A stretch of DNA of 57,709 nt from Flavobacterium silvaticum (GCF_012911565.1 NZ_JAAMPU010000094.1:1-57709), one strand, 5' to 3'; shown: positions 15,433-25,096, numbered from the stretch's first letter. Translations and numbers: made by a program. Notes: generated by a model not told the origin, from the sequence alone.

Positions 15433-17204
15433 TGCGTAAGATAGAGATAGCCGTTGAGTGGGTTAGGATAATCCGGATCATTGAGTTCGAGAATGTAAAA
15501 GTAGGTTCCGTCCGGTGCGTTTCCGCCACCCATCTGGATTCCGTTATTGACCTGTCCGTCCCAAAATCCGCTTGAATTAGTGCCTTGCCACACCAAAGCG
15601 CCCCATCGGTTGTAAATAAAGAGTTTGAAATTGAGGAAGATGTCGTACAAGCCGTCGATTATAAAAGTGTCGTTGATTCCATCTCCGTTGACCGATATGA
15701 AATTATAAACCGTTGGCGGGCAATTGGTCGTCTTGATCTGGAACGACGCGAATATGCCACAATTTTGCTGCGTCAATCCATAATAGATAGTCTGCGGATT
15801 CGATGTCGAGGTAAAATGGGCGATGTCCGGAATGGGATTGATTGCATTTTCGGCATCGGTTTGGGTCAGGTAAAAAGCTGTCTCACGACCCGTGGCTTCA
15901 CTGATGGTTTGCTGATACGCTGAGAAATCGAACTCCGCCGAACCGAAACCTGCATTGCACAAGGACACATCCTCAACTTGTGGAATTGCAATCGGTTCTC
16001 CCAAAACAATGTCGAAGAAAGTACTGTTGTTATTTTCGTCGAGTTCCGTAACTGATCCTATGCCGCTTCCGTTGTCATCGACTACTGCTTTGATGGTCAA
16101 TTCAGACGGGAAATCATCCGGGATCACAAAAGAAACCTGGAGGTTTTCACTTTGGTCCGGCGAAATAGCTGTCTGTGTCAGAGTTGTTCCCAAAAGCATA
16201 CCGTTGGTATAAAAAGCAACCGAGGTTCCGGAAGGCAAAACAGCCGTGCTGTTCAGGTTCGATACCGTGTAATCGATGGTTATTTGCCTGGAAGTGCAAT
16301 CTGTCAGGATATTTTCAATCACTACAGAAGCATCGGGAAGCTGGCTGTTCATTTTGGTGACGATGGTACTGACGATAACGAAATCAAAGCCCGATGTCAT
16401 CTGGACAGATGCCGAGGTATCGCCCACGGAAATAAAAGAACTGATATCGTAGAAATCGAGATCCATGTTATATAGTTCCGTGCTTCCGGTGAAACTGTTG
16501 GTCCCGTTAAAGGCATTATTAGATGGATTTATACTGTTGCTTAGGATGTTTCCGTTGATGCGAAGTGTTTCGTCTGTCATGTTGTAACTGTCGCCTTCCC
16601 AAGCTATGAACCCGATTTTCGCATCGTTCGTATTGACTACGTTCAGGTTGTTCAGCGAGACATTTATAGCATCGGGCATATTCTGGAAGCCGTCATACAC
16701 ATTGATTTGTGTGCCATCAAAAGTGACATTGCTATACACCACGACAAGCGACCAGCCGGCAAAGTTTCCGCCAAAGCTACAGTAGTCATTTATGACGGCT
16801 GTAAGATCGAGATCAGATAATGTATACAAGCCAGGACCTGTTGCCTGGACCAAAGCCGTAACATCGGCGAATGCACCAAAATGCGGCATGCCCGAAGATG
16901 CCTGTATAGTGCTGAATGTGCGGCTCGCGGTTATGGCTGAACCATTGAGCGTCACATTGAAATCACCTGTTCCCGAGCCGGCCCAATACAGGTAAGCGGC
17001 AACAATGGAATCGCCTGGGCCAAGGGTCAATGTTTCACTGGATTGGGTCAGTATGGAACAGCCGCCCAAACCGTTCTGGCTTGGGTTCAGCGTATTGCCA
17101 ACGAACGTAAAATCATACGGGCCGTTGAATTGTTGATATAAAGAAATGTTCTGGGCGTTCGCAGCGATGACAAACAACCCGGCAAGCCACAAAAGTTTTT
17201 TCAT
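15429..17204 (-). CDS. T9SS type B sorting-domain surface protein, paralogue 1
   Basis: A 591-residue exported protein. The signal peptide is MKKLLWLAGLFVIAANAQ. A large N-terminal domain (about 20-275) has the landmarks AYLYWAGSGTGDF, FADVTALVQATG, FAGWSLVVVYSN and INVYDGFQ. A CARDB-like adhesion domain follows (about 290-390; DYTVSNLNSTAVLPSGT to VTELDENNNSTF), then a short Ig-like segment, then a C-terminal CHU_C/type B sorting domain (NFISVNGDGINDTF to NRWGALVWQG and the end GYLYLTH). The last domain directs secretion by the T9SS, probably to the cell surface. It is last of three tandem paralogues with 14 bases between it and the next. Confidence 0.9.
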   Translation of the reverse strand: MKKLLWLAGLFVIAANAQNISLYQQFNGPYDFTFVGNTLNPSQNGLGGCSILTQSSETLTLGPGDSIVAAYLYWAGSGTGDFNVTLNGSAITASRTFSTIQASSGMPHFGAFADVTALVQATGPGLYTLSDLDLTAVINDYCSFGGNFAGWSLVVVYSNVTFDGTQINVYDGFQNMPDAINVSLNNLNVVNTNDAKIGFIAWEGDSYNMTDETLRINGNILSNSINPSNNAFNGTNSFTGSTELYNMDLDFYDISSFISVGDTSASVQMTSGFDFVIVSTIVTKMNSQLPDASVVIENILTDCTSRQITIDYTVSNLNSTAVLPSGTSVAFYTNGMLLGTTLTQTAISPDQSENLQVSFVIPDDFPSELTIKAVVDDNGSGIGSVTELDENNNSTFFDIVLGEPIAIPQVEDVSLCNAGFGSAEFDFSAYQQTISEATGRETAFYLTQTDAENAINPIPDIAHFTSTSNPQTIYYGLTQQNCGIFASFQIKTTNCPPTVYNFISVNGDGINDTFIIDGLYDIFLNFKLFIYNRWGALVWQGTNSSGFWDGQVNNGIQMGGGNAPDGTYFYILELNDPDYPNPLNGYLYLTH

Positions 17205-17218
17205 CAGGCACTTAGCTA

Positions 17219-19042
17219 TCAGTGCGTAATATATAAAAATCCGTTGAGTGGTTTGGGATAATCGGGGTCGTTTAATTCAAGGATGTAATAGTAGGTTCCG
17301 TCGGGGACTTTGTCGTGGTCGAGCCGGATGCCTTCATTGCCTTGTCCGTCCCAAGGTGCGGTTTTGTTGTTCCCCGTCCAGATAAGTGTTCCCCATCTGT
17401 TGTAAATGAATAATTGAAAGTTGAGGAAAATGTCATACAGCCCTTTGATGATGAACGTATCATTTTTTCCGTCTCCGTTTACCGATATGAAATTATAAAC
17501 CGTGGGCGGGCAATTGTGAACTTCCAATTCGAATTGCGTCAGCGTGAAACAGGGCGCTTCATCTATGCGGACAAAAATGGTCTTTGGTGTTGTAGCGGCT
17601 TCAAACGATGTGTAATCTGATATTTCATTTTCCATATCAAACGCATTCTGACTGCTTTCAAAGAACCGGACAGTTTGTCCCGGATTTGTGGCAATAGCTG
17701 TTCTGACACCTGAAAGATCAAAAATTCCGCGTCCGTTTCCAAGATTACAGCTAAGTTGGTTTGGAGGCACATTGTAGTCTATGGCGCTGCTATCCGGAAT
17801 TTCAATAAAAAAGGTATTGTTGTCTTCGTTTAGTTCTGTAACCTGTCCAGATCCGGTGCCATTGTCATCTACCACTACTTTTATGCTTACCGGAAGCACG
17901 GTTCCTGAGGGAAGTGTCAGGAGTTGCGAACCCGATTGGCTTCCGTCAACAGGAATATCGGCATTTGTTTGGCTTGTTGCCAGCAGTATGTCTCCCAGAT
18001 AAAAGGCTATTGGCGTTCCCGCCGGCAAAATATCGGAGGAAAGCAGATTTGAAACAGTATAATCGAGCGTCAGGTCAAGGCCGGAACAAATGGGATGATT
18101 GTTTTGTGCTGTTATTTCGGCATCAGGATAAATCGCTGACAATCTGGTAACCACGACATTTATATTGACTACGTCACGAATAAAAAAGATTTCCTCAAAA
18201 AGCACGTTTCTCGATATCAGTTTTAAATTGGCCGATGTGTCTCCGGCAGATAAGCTGGAGCTGATGTCAAACACGTCAAGATCCATGTTGTATAAATTAT
18301 CGGCACCTGTAAAGCTATTGGTTCCGTTGAATACATCGTTGAACGGATTCAACGGCGCATTGCTCAGTGTATCGTTGTTGAACACCACGTATTCCTGCAT
18401 GGGGTCGCCTTTGTCGCCTTCCCAGGCAATGAAGCCTATTTTTGAGCCTGCAGGATCGGCCACCGAAAGATTGTCCAGGTTTATGTTGACCATTTGGGGA
18501 ATCGTCTGCATTCCGTCATAAATATTCAGCTGGTAGGTGGGAAACGATGGATTTTCATAGACCACAACAAGTGCCCATCCGGCAAAATTCAGGCTTCCGT
18601 CGCAATACGGTTCCAGAAATGGGTTTACGTCCAGTTCCGAAAGTGTGTAAACGCTATTTCCTGTTGATTTTACCAGAGAACTCACGTCGGCAAATCCGCT
18701 GAAGACGGGTAAATTCGACCCCGACATATTGATGACAAAGGTGCGTTGGGCAACAATATCGGAACCATTGAGCTTGACTTCAAAATCGCCCGGTCCTGCG
18801 CCTGCCCAATATAAATAAGCGGCCTTGATCTGGTCGCTGGTATTCAGCGCAAGGGTGGCTGAGCTTTGGGTAAGGGCCATGCAGGCAGCATCTTCTGTCT
18901 CATTTGGAAAAAGGTTCATCGTATTCCCGATGAAAACAAAATCCTGACGGCCGTTGAATTGTTTATAAAGTGTGACGGGCTGCGCCAATCCTGAAAATGC
19001 AGACAAAATCAAAAGGCATAAAAAATAATTCAGGTGACGCAT
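17219..19042 (-). CDS. T9SS type B sorting-domain surface protein, paralogue 2
   Basis: A 607-residue paralogue of its two neighbours with the same domain order: signal peptide (ending near SGLAQP), the N-terminal domain with AYLYWAGAGPGDF and FAGWALVVVYENP, a CARDB-like domain (LDYTVSNLLSSDILPAGT to VTELNEDNNTFF), a short segment with QTVRFFESSQNAFD, and the CHU_C domain ending GFLYITH. Its last 90 residues are much closer to paralogue 3 than to paralogue 1: both share ISVNGDGKNDTFIIKGLYDI and VPDGTYYYILELNDPDYPKP. That suggests recent duplication or gene conversion. The gap to the upstream paralogue is 7 bases. Confidence 0.9.
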   Translation of the reverse strand: MRHLNYFLCLLILSAFSGLAQPVTLYKQFNGRQDFVFIGNTMNLFPNETEDAACMALTQSSATLALNTSDQIKAAYLYWAGAGPGDFEVKLNGSDIVAQRTFVINMSGSNLPVFSGFADVSSLVKSTGNSVYTLSELDVNPFLEPYCDGSLNFAGWALVVVYENPSFPTYQLNIYDGMQTIPQMVNINLDNLSVADPAGSKIGFIAWEGDKGDPMQEYVVFNNDTLSNAPLNPFNDVFNGTNSFTGADNLYNMDLDVFDISSSLSAGDTSANLKLISRNVLFEEIFFIRDVVNINVVVTRLSAIYPDAEITAQNNHPICSGLDLTLDYTVSNLLSSDILPAGTPIAFYLGDILLATSQTNADIPVDGSQSGSQLLTLPSGTVLPVSIKVVVDDNGTGSGQVTELNEDNNTFFIEIPDSSAIDYNVPPNQLSCNLGNGRGIFDLSGVRTAIATNPGQTVRFFESSQNAFDMENEISDYTSFEAATTPKTIFVRIDEAPCFTLTQFELEVHNCPPTVYNFISVNGDGKNDTFIIKGLYDIFLNFQLFIYNRWGTLIWTGNNKTAPWDGQGNEGIRLDHDKVPDGTYYYILELNDPDYPKPLNGFLYITH

Positions 19043-19049
19043 GTTGTTT

Positions 19050-20849
19050 TCAATGCGTAATATATAAAAATCCGTTGAGTGGTTTGGGATAATCCGGATC
19101 GTTTAACTCAAGAATGTAGTAATAGGTTCCATCAGGTACTTTTTCGTGGTCGAGCCGTATGCCTTCATTGCCTTGTCCGTCCCATTTGCCACTTGAGTTG
19201 TTTCCTTTCCAGATTTCCGCGCCCCATCGGTTGTAAATGGACAACTGGAAATTGAGGAAAATATCATACAGGCCTTTGATGATAAACGTATCATTTTTTC
19301 CGTCGCCGTTGACCGATATAAAATTGTAAACCGTAGGCGGGCAATTGTGAATGTTGAGTTCAAAAGATGCCGTATTGTAGCAAGGATCGTCCTGAATCCG
19401 GATGTAAATAGTGTGAGGCGTGTCATTCGCGTGGTAATTCGAATAATCGAGGATGGGATTGCTGTTCGATTCGGCATCGGCCTGGCTTTCAAAAAACTGT
19501 ACCGATTGGTTTTGATTCGTCACGACACTATCGGCCACTTCGGAAAAATCAAAAGTTCCGCTCGTCAGCCCTTCGTTACACGCCAAAAGATTTTGCGGTT
19601 GATTGATTTCAGGCAGCGGAAGCAACGTGACACTGAGTCCAAAACTGTTGTTGTTTTCGTCTATTTCCGTAACGATGCCCGTGGTTCCGTCATCGTCGGC
19701 AACAAGAGTCAGCGTAAAGGTATCCGGTACGCCTGCAGGAATTGTGATTATCGTTTGGCCCGTTTCGCTTCCGTCGATAGGGATGTCGTTTTGGGTGTAG
19801 ACCGTTCCACAGGCAATCCCGTCGGCATAAATGGTCACCGGTGTTGCGGCGGGCAAGACATCGGTACTTGCCGTATTGAAAACCGTATAATCAAGTGTGA
19901 TGACACGTGAATTGCATTCAGGGACAGGCGGTTCGGCGGTCACGGTCGCGTCCGGCAATTGGCTGTTGAGCTTGGTCACGACCACGTTTATCATGACAAA
20001 ATCGCCGGAAATGGTTCCGTTTGGATTTTGCTGGCCGGACGTAAGCTGTACGTGGGCAGAGGTATCGCCTATGTTGATATTTCCCTGAATGTTATACGCG
20101 TCCAGGTCCATATTGTATAAATTGTTCGCTCCCGTGAAACTGTTGGTTCCGTTAAAAGCATTGTTGACCGGATTCAGCGGCGGATTACTAATGGGATTTC
20201 CGTTGACCGAAAGCGTTTCATTAATGGCGATGTTCGGGTCTTTATCGCCTTCCCAGGCCACAAACCCAATGCGCGCGCCCACGTTGTCGATTACATTGAG
20301 ATTGTTCAGATAAATGTCGATGACAAGAGGAACGCCCTGAAGCCCGTCGTAAACATTTAGCTGATTGAGCGGAAAGGCATCGTTTTTATACACGACAACA
20401 AGTGTCCAGCCTGCAAAATTTGTACGGTTATCACAATATTTATCTGGCATCAGGAATGGATTGATGTCGAGTTCAGATAACGTATAAAGCCCGTTTCCGG
20501 TAGCTTGCACCAGCGAAGTCACATCTGCGAACGCGCTGAAATATTCATACCCGAAATTCCAGTGTATGTATTCGAACGTGCGGGTTGCGCTGATGTCGGT
20601 TCCGTTGAGTTTGACATCAAAATCACCGGTCCCTGATCCGGCCCAATATAAATAGGCACTTTCAATCTGGTCTGATGAATTAAGGTTTAGTGTGGCGGCT
20701 GATTCGGTGAGCGCGAAACAAAATGCATTACCGTTGTTTTCGGCCGTATTCATGGTGTTTCCGACAAAAACAAAATCGTAACGCCCGTTGAATTGCTCGT
20801 AAAGCGAAATATCCTGAGCCGAACAAAGCACAGGAAGCAGAAGCAGCAT
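19050..20849 (-). CDS. T9SS type B sorting-domain surface protein, paralogue 3 (first of the operon)
   Basis: A 599-residue protein from the ATG at 20849. A GTG at 20912 would add 21 residues that are not signal-peptide-like, whereas the ATG opens directly into MLLLLPVLCSAQD, a good signal sequence. The domain order matches the two downstream paralogues: N-terminal domain (AYLYWAGSGTGDF, FAGWTLVVVYKND, LNVYDGLQG), CARDB-like domain, a segment with QSVQFFESQADAES, and CHU_C (ending GFLYITH). A TATCTTTA word, one base off the -7 consensus, lies just inside the GTG extension and fits transcription starting before the ATG. Confidence 0.88.
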   Translation of the reverse strand: MLLLLPVLCSAQDISLYEQFNGRYDFVFVGNTMNTAENNGNAFCFALTESAATLNLNSSDQIESAYLYWAGSGTGDFDVKLNGTDISATRTFEYIHWNFGYEYFSAFADVTSLVQATGNGLYTLSELDINPFLMPDKYCDNRTNFAGWTLVVVYKNDAFPLNQLNVYDGLQGVPLVIDIYLNNLNVIDNVGARIGFVAWEGDKDPNIAINETLSVNGNPISNPPLNPVNNAFNGTNSFTGANNLYNMDLDAYNIQGNINIGDTSAHVQLTSGQQNPNGTISGDFVMINVVVTKLNSQLPDATVTAEPPVPECNSRVITLDYTVFNTASTDVLPAATPVTIYADGIACGTVYTQNDIPIDGSETGQTIITIPAGVPDTFTLTLVADDDGTTGIVTEIDENNNSFGLSVTLLPLPEINQPQNLLACNEGLTSGTFDFSEVADSVVTNQNQSVQFFESQADAESNSNPILDYSNYHANDTPHTIYIRIQDDPCYNTASFELNIHNCPPTVYNFISVNGDGKNDTFIIKGLYDIFLNFQLSIYNRWGAEIWKGNNSSGKWDGQGNEGIRLDHEKVPDGTYYYILELNDPDYPKPLNGFLYITH

Positions 20850-20999
20850 AAAATAAAACCGAGATAAAATTCTTGCCACGGCCCGTGGTTTACAGTCGCC
20901 TAAAGATAGCACAAATACAAATCGGTTGCGCCGGCAATATCAAATGAAGCGGATAGGGAAATATTGATTAATTTGGCGACTGGTTTTAAAAGGATTTTT

Positions 21000-21047
21000 G
21001 TTGATTTGATGATTCGAATCCACAAATCAGCAAACCATCAAATCAAC
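21000..21047. promoter_or_regulatory. 12-bp perfect inverted repeat around a 10-bp palindrome
   Basis: GTTGATTTGATG (21000-21011) is the exact reverse complement of CATCAAATCAAC (21036-21047). Inside the 24-base loop lies the perfect palindrome GATTCGAATC (21011-21020), which shares its first base with the left arm. The right arm ends four bases before the GTG start of the first glycan gene. In RNA this would be a hairpin masking the ribosome-access region; in DNA it could be an operator. No T-run follows, so it is not a plain terminator. Confidence 0.65.
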
Positions 21048-21051
21048 CTTT

Positions 21052-22029
21052 GTGAAGATCTATTCCGTAAAGCGTTACGAAAAAACAGATTCCGCCCGTT
21101 GGGACGCCCTTGTAAAGCAATCCCGGAACGGTACTTTCCTGTTTGAACGTGCTTACATGGATTATCACAAGGATCGTTTTGAAGATCATTCGCTATTGGT
21201 TTTTGAAGATGGTAAACTCGTTGCGTTGCTTCCGGCGAATCTTGAAAAAGACGGTTTGTACTCGCATTGGGGCTTGTCTTATGGCGGATTTATATACGGC
21301 ATTGGTGTCAAGCTCCCCAATTTTCTCGGGATTTTCCAGGCGACGCTAAGCTATCTGCACCAAAACGATATTCAGGCTTTATCCATAAAGGAAATTCCTG
21401 AGATTTATCATCAGGTTCCTTCCGACGAAATCTCCTATGCCTTGTTTTTGGCCGAAGCGGAATTGACCCGATGTGATACGCTTTCGGTCATCGACAAATC
21501 CAACCCATTGCCCGTAGCTTCTAACAGGATGAGCGGTGTCAAAAAAGCCGTGTCACTTGGCATACAACTCATAGAATCTGATAAACTCGATGAATTCTGG
21601 AACCAACTCCTGATTCCGAATCTCGCCGCAAGGCATGCCGCAAGTCCGGTACATTCACTTGAAGAAATGCAGTTGCTCAAATCAAGATTTCCGGATAAAA
21701 TCCGCTATTTTTCGGCCTTGCAGGAAGGAAAACCAGTGGCCGGCTGCATTGTTTTTGAAACCGAAACCACGGCCCATATGCAATATATTTCCGCCGATGA
21801 AAACCGAAGCGAACACGGTGCACTTGACTTTTTACATTACCAGCTGATCATGGAAACCTTTAGCGGAAAACGATATTTCGACTTCGGGACATCGAATACG
21901 AACCAGGGATTGAACCTGAACGAAGGTTTGTTGTTCTGGAAAGAAAGTTTCGGGGCGAGAACCATAACGCAGCGTTTTTACAAAGTCGATACATCAAAAC
22001 ACGAACGTTTCAAAACCGTTTTGCTATGA
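21052..22029 (+). CDS. GNAT/FemAB-like acyltransferase of the glycan locus
   Basis: A 325-residue soluble protein starting at GTG. The frame is closed upstream by a TGA at 21010 and no ATG lies in between, so GTG is the only early start. The fold features of the GNAT/FemAB group are seen: VAGCIVFETETTAHMQYISADE (a beta strand with the acyl-CoA-site region), LDFLHYQLIMETFSGKRYFDFGTSN and GLNLNEGLLFWKESFGA. These resemble proteins that acylate amino sugars or add residues to surface polymers. It overlaps the aminotransferase start by four bases (ATGA), so it may act on the amino sugar made by that enzyme. The exact substrate is unknown. Confidence 0.75.
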   Translation: MKIYSVKRYEKTDSARWDALVKQSRNGTFLFERAYMDYHKDRFEDHSLLVFEDGKLVALLPANLEKDGLYSHWGLSYGGFIYGIGVKLPNFLGIFQATLSYLHQNDIQALSIKEIPEIYHQVPSDEISYALFLAEAELTRCDTLSVIDKSNPLPVASNRMSGVKKAVSLGIQLIESDKLDEFWNQLLIPNLAARHAASPVHSLEEMQLLKSRFPDKIRYFSALQEGKPVAGCIVFETETTAHMQYISADENRSEHGALDFLHYQLIMETFSGKRYFDFGTSNTNQGLNLNEGLLFWKESFGARTITQRFYKVDTSKHERFKTVLL

Positions 22030-23138
22030 TTCCGTTCAACGACCTTAAAAAATCGAACGACAGGTTCCGTGATGCTTTTGCCGGAAAACTGCAATCGGTA
22101 CTTGATTCCGGACAGACGATTTTGGGCAATGAAGTTTCTCTATTTGAAAAATCATACGCAAACTACTGCGGAACCAGCTATTGCCTTGGCGTTGCTAACG
22201 GCCTCGATGCGTTGATCCTTATTTTCAAGGGTTACATGGAACTTGGTAAATTAAAATCCGGGGATGAGGTAATCGTTCCCGCAAATACCTACATTGCCAG
22301 TATTCTTGCCGTTTCACATGCGGGTTTGGTTCCTGTTCCTGTTGAGCCGGATGCATTGACCTGTAATATTGACCCGGTCGAGGTGAAAAAAGCAATTACC
22401 CCAAAAACCCGTGCCGTACTTGCGGTCCATTTATACGGAAGATTGGCGCTGATGGATGAATTGGATGCCATCTGCAAACAAAACAACCTGTTGCTTATTG
22501 AAGACGCGGCCCAGTCACACGGGGCGCAAACGGTTTTTGGCGGACACGTAAAAAAAGCCGGAAATCTTTCAGATGCTGCCGGTTTTAGTTTTTATCCCAC
22601 AAAAAACCTCGGAGCCATTGGCGATGCGGGAGCGATCACGACGAATGATGAATCACTTTTCAATGTGCTGGTCAAACTCAGGAATTATGGAACCGAGAAA
22701 AAATACATCCACGATTTCAAAGGCATCAATTCACGCCTCGATGAACTGCAGGCTGCTTTCCTCAATGTGAAACTGCCTTTCCTGGATTCGGATAATAAGC
22801 GTCGGGAAGAAATAGCGACTTTATATCGGTCAGGGATAAAAAATCCCACGATTCGGGTTCCGGACTTTGGTGCGACAGGTGAAAATGCGTTTCATTTGTT
22901 CGTAGTTTTTTGTAAAGAAAGACAGTCGTTAATGCAGCATTTGTCTGACAACGGCGTACAATCGATGGTACATTATCCGGTTGCGCCGCATCGTCAGGTC
23001 GCATATAGTGAATGGTCTGGATTTTCATTCCCCATCACAGAAAAAATTCATGACGAAATTCTGAGCTTGCCTATAAGTGCTGTGTTGTCAACCGAAGCTG
23101 TTGAAAAAGTGATCCGAACCCTAAATGAATTTGCCTGA
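22026..23138 (+). CDS. fdtB: DegT/DnrJ/EryC1-family sugar aminotransferase (FdtB/QdtB type)
   Basis: A 370-residue PLP enzyme. The Schiff-base lysine is Lys193 in SFYPTKNLGAIGDAGA. Other family marks are VANGLDALILIF, VPANTYIASILAV, VHLYGRLA and the PLP-binding Asp in LIEDAAQSHGA. These enzymes transfer an amino group from glutamate to a nucleotide keto-sugar. With a FdtA-type ketoisomerase at 27428, the product is probably dTDP-3-amino-3,6-dideoxyhexose (Fuc3N or Qui3N). The assignment to that sugar rests on context and not on residues that fix stereochemistry. It overlaps the previous gene by four bases and the next by one, so it lies in a coupled four-gene operon. Confidence 0.88.
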   Translation: MIPFNDLKKSNDRFRDAFAGKLQSVLDSGQTILGNEVSLFEKSYANYCGTSYCLGVANGLDALILIFKGYMELGKLKSGDEVIVPANTYIASILAVSHAGLVPVPVEPDALTCNIDPVEVKKAITPKTRAVLAVHLYGRLALMDELDAICKQNNLLLIEDAAQSHGAQTVFGGHVKKAGNLSDAAGFSFYPTKNLGAIGDAGAITTNDESLFNVLVKLRNYGTEKKYIHDFKGINSRLDELQAAFLNVKLPFLDSDNKRREEIATLYRSGIKNPTIRVPDFGATGENAFHLFVVFCKERQSLMQHLSDNGVQSMVHYPVAPHRQVAYSEWSGFSFPITEKIHDEILSLPISAVLSTEAVEKVIRTLNEFA

Positions 23139-23695
23139 TGGCCTCAATCCTGACCCATATCATTATCCGATTAAGGAACCTCAAGTATAAAGTACTGTCT
23201 GATTGTAAAAATGTATCCGGCAAAACCATGCAATACCAGCCCACCTTGCTTACCGGGAAAGGGCATATCAAATTTGGCGAAAATGTTCAAATCGGGGTCA
23301 TTTCATCTCCTGCCTATTACTCGGATTATGCGTATCTCGAAGCCCGAAATGTTGACAGTCGCATAGAAATTGGCAACAATGTAAGCATCAACAATTGTTT
23401 CAAATGTGTGTCTTTTTCCAGGATTACCATTGCAGACCACGTTCTCATAGGATACAATTGCTATATCATGGATAATGACGGGCACGAGGCTGATCCGGCA
23501 AAAAGAACTGAAATCCCACGAAGCAAGCAGGTCTGCATAGGAGAAAATGTTTTTATCGGCGATAACGTAACCATTCTGAAAGGTGTTGAAATTGGCATGA
23601 ATTCCATTATCGGTGCCGGTTCCGTAGTGACCAAAAGTATTCCGGATAATGCTGTGGCAGCTGGAAATCCGGCCCAAATAATCCGGATGTTATGA
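23138..23695 (+). CDS. Left-handed beta-helix (hexapeptide repeat) acyltransferase
   Basis: A 185-residue protein with hexapeptide repeats spanning about 60-180: IEIGNNVSINNC, ITIADHVLIGYNC, then VCIGENVFIGDNVTILKGVEIGMNSIIGAGSVVTKSI. A loop with the catalytic-type His (MDNDGHEAD, about residue 113) matches the maltose/galactoside acetyltransferase group, and the end is GNPAQIIRML. It probably acetylates a sugar. It could serve as the N-acetyltransferase (FdtC role) for the amino sugar or as an O-acetyltransferase for the finished glycan; the sequence does not decide. Start and stop overlap both neighbours. Confidence 0.85.
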   Translation: MASILTHIIIRLRNLKYKVLSDCKNVSGKTMQYQPTLLTGKGHIKFGENVQIGVISSPAYYSDYAYLEARNVDSRIEIGNNVSINNCFKCVSFSRITIADHVLIGYNCYIMDNDGHEADPAKRTEIPRSKQVCIGENVFIGDNVTILKGVEIGMNSIIGAGSVVTKSIPDNAVAAGNPAQIIRML

Positions 23696-24981
23696 TAGGC
23701 CGGCTTAAGCAGAACAAGCTCGTCCGCGTCCTTTCGTTGAATTCCATTTCTGTAGGGATCAATTTTGTGCTTGGTTTTGCATCGGCTAAAATAATATCGG
23801 TTTTCCTTGGTGCATCGGGAATGGCTTTGATTGGCAGTTTCCGAAACTTTATCGCCATGGTCAAAGGGCTTTGCACTATGGGAATAAGCAGTGCGGTGAT
23901 TACGCTGATTATTGAAAATAAGGAAAATCCCAAGGCACTTTCGGCTATTTATTCTACCTTTTTCTGGCTCTTGGCAATTGCGTCGGTCGTGCTTTCAGGA
24001 ATAGGATTATTCTTTTGCAACGCACTGTCGCAATTTCTGTTCTACACCATTGATTATGTCAACCCATTGCGGTTATTTTTGTTGTTATTGCCGCTTGTGG
24101 TCCTTACTATTTTCTGGCTCGCCATTTACAACGGATTCAGTCTTTTCCGGAAAATCATCTACATACAAACCATCTCTTCGATACTGGTCTTTGCGGTTTC
24201 GGGCATTGGCATATGGAAATTCGGTATAGATGGAGGTTTGGTTTCTTTGGCAATAGGCGAAGTGCTGATTGTTGGCGTTACATCTGTTTACCTTGTCAAA
24301 GACATCCGGCAATTCGATTGGAAGCTGCAATTTGGGATTGACGGAACGTATTTGAACAACATACGGAAATTCGCGATCATGGCGATTGTTTCGGCGGTTG
24401 TCGGACAAGGTACATTATTACTTATCCGCAACATTCTTATAGCTGATTCGGGTTTGTCACAAGCCGGGATTTGGGATGCGGCAAATCGTTTTTCCGGATT
24501 TTTGATGACGTTCATCAATTCGGGGCTGACACTGTATTACATGCCCAAATTGGCTTCAAGCCAGAGTGAACAGGAATTCGTTGCCGAAATCAGGACCTAT
24601 TACAAAATACTTGTTCCGCTTTCGCTTGTACTTATCGTGTCCCTTTATGCACTGCGTAATTTGGTTATCCATTTGGTTTTTTCGGCAGAATTCTCACCTG
24701 TGGCCGATTTGATAAAATGGCAGCTTGCCGGTGATTTTCTCAGGATTCTTTACCTGGCTTTTGGTTTCAGGTTATTGGTCAAACAACAGGTGTGGCGGTA
24801 TTGCAGCATCGAAATTGGGTTTAATGTTATCTATCTGTTGCTTTCTTATGAGCTGGTTTCAAGGTATGAGGCAGAAGCGGCTGTAATGGCATATTTCTTT
24901 GCAAATGTTGTCGCTTTACTTATTATGGTTTGGCATTTTCCGGTTACTATAAAGTCCGTATTCCAAAAAGAAGTAGTTTAA
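23692..24981 (+). CDS. O-antigen translocase / Wzx-like flippase
   Basis: A 429-residue integral membrane protein with about 12 helices, of the polysaccharide transporter (MATE-like) superfamily. The N terminus SISVGINFVLGFASAKIISVFLGASGMALIG is typical of O-antigen translocases. The helices run regularly to a short basic C terminus (TIKSVFQKEVV). It would flip undecaprenyl-linked glycan units across the inner membrane. The start overlaps the acyltransferase stop by four bases (ATGA). It is the last gene of the plus-strand operon; the next gene is convergent. Confidence 0.88.
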   Translation: MIGRLKQNKLVRVLSLNSISVGINFVLGFASAKIISVFLGASGMALIGSFRNFIAMVKGLCTMGISSAVITLIIENKENPKALSAIYSTFFWLLAIASVVLSGIGLFFCNALSQFLFYTIDYVNPLRLFLLLLPLVVLTIFWLAIYNGFSLFRKIIYIQTISSILVFAVSGIGIWKFGIDGGLVSLAIGEVLIVGVTSVYLVKDIRQFDWKLQFGIDGTYLNNIRKFAIMAIVSAVVGQGTLLLIRNILIADSGLSQAGIWDAANRFSGFLMTFINSGLTLYYMPKLASSQSEQEFVAEIRTYYKILVPLSLVLIVSLYALRNLVIHLVFSAEFSPVADLIKWQLAGDFLRILYLAFGFRLLVKQQVWRYCSIEIGFNVIYLLLSYELVSRYEAEAAVMAYFFANVVALLIMVWHFPVTIKSVFQKEVV

Positions 24982-25096
24982 GTGGCCTGATTATGGCGCG
25001 TCGCGTTCGATAAATGTATTTGATTTTCAATCCCGAAATAGCTTTGATTCTTCTGTTCCGAACAACTTCGATTCGGGATGCGAAGCCATAAAAGGA

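Noticed and set aside
19347..19910. 187-codon plus-strand open frame
   Set aside because: Lies wholly opposite the well-supported T9SS paralogue 3.
20850..20912. GTG start adding 21 residues to T9SS paralogue 3
   Set aside because: The added residues break the signal peptide, and a near-consensus -7 word lies inside the extension.
25030..25079. 8-bp inverted repeat (ATCCCGAA/TTCGGGAT) between convergent genes
   Set aside because: Loop of 34 bases and no T-run; too weak to call a terminator.
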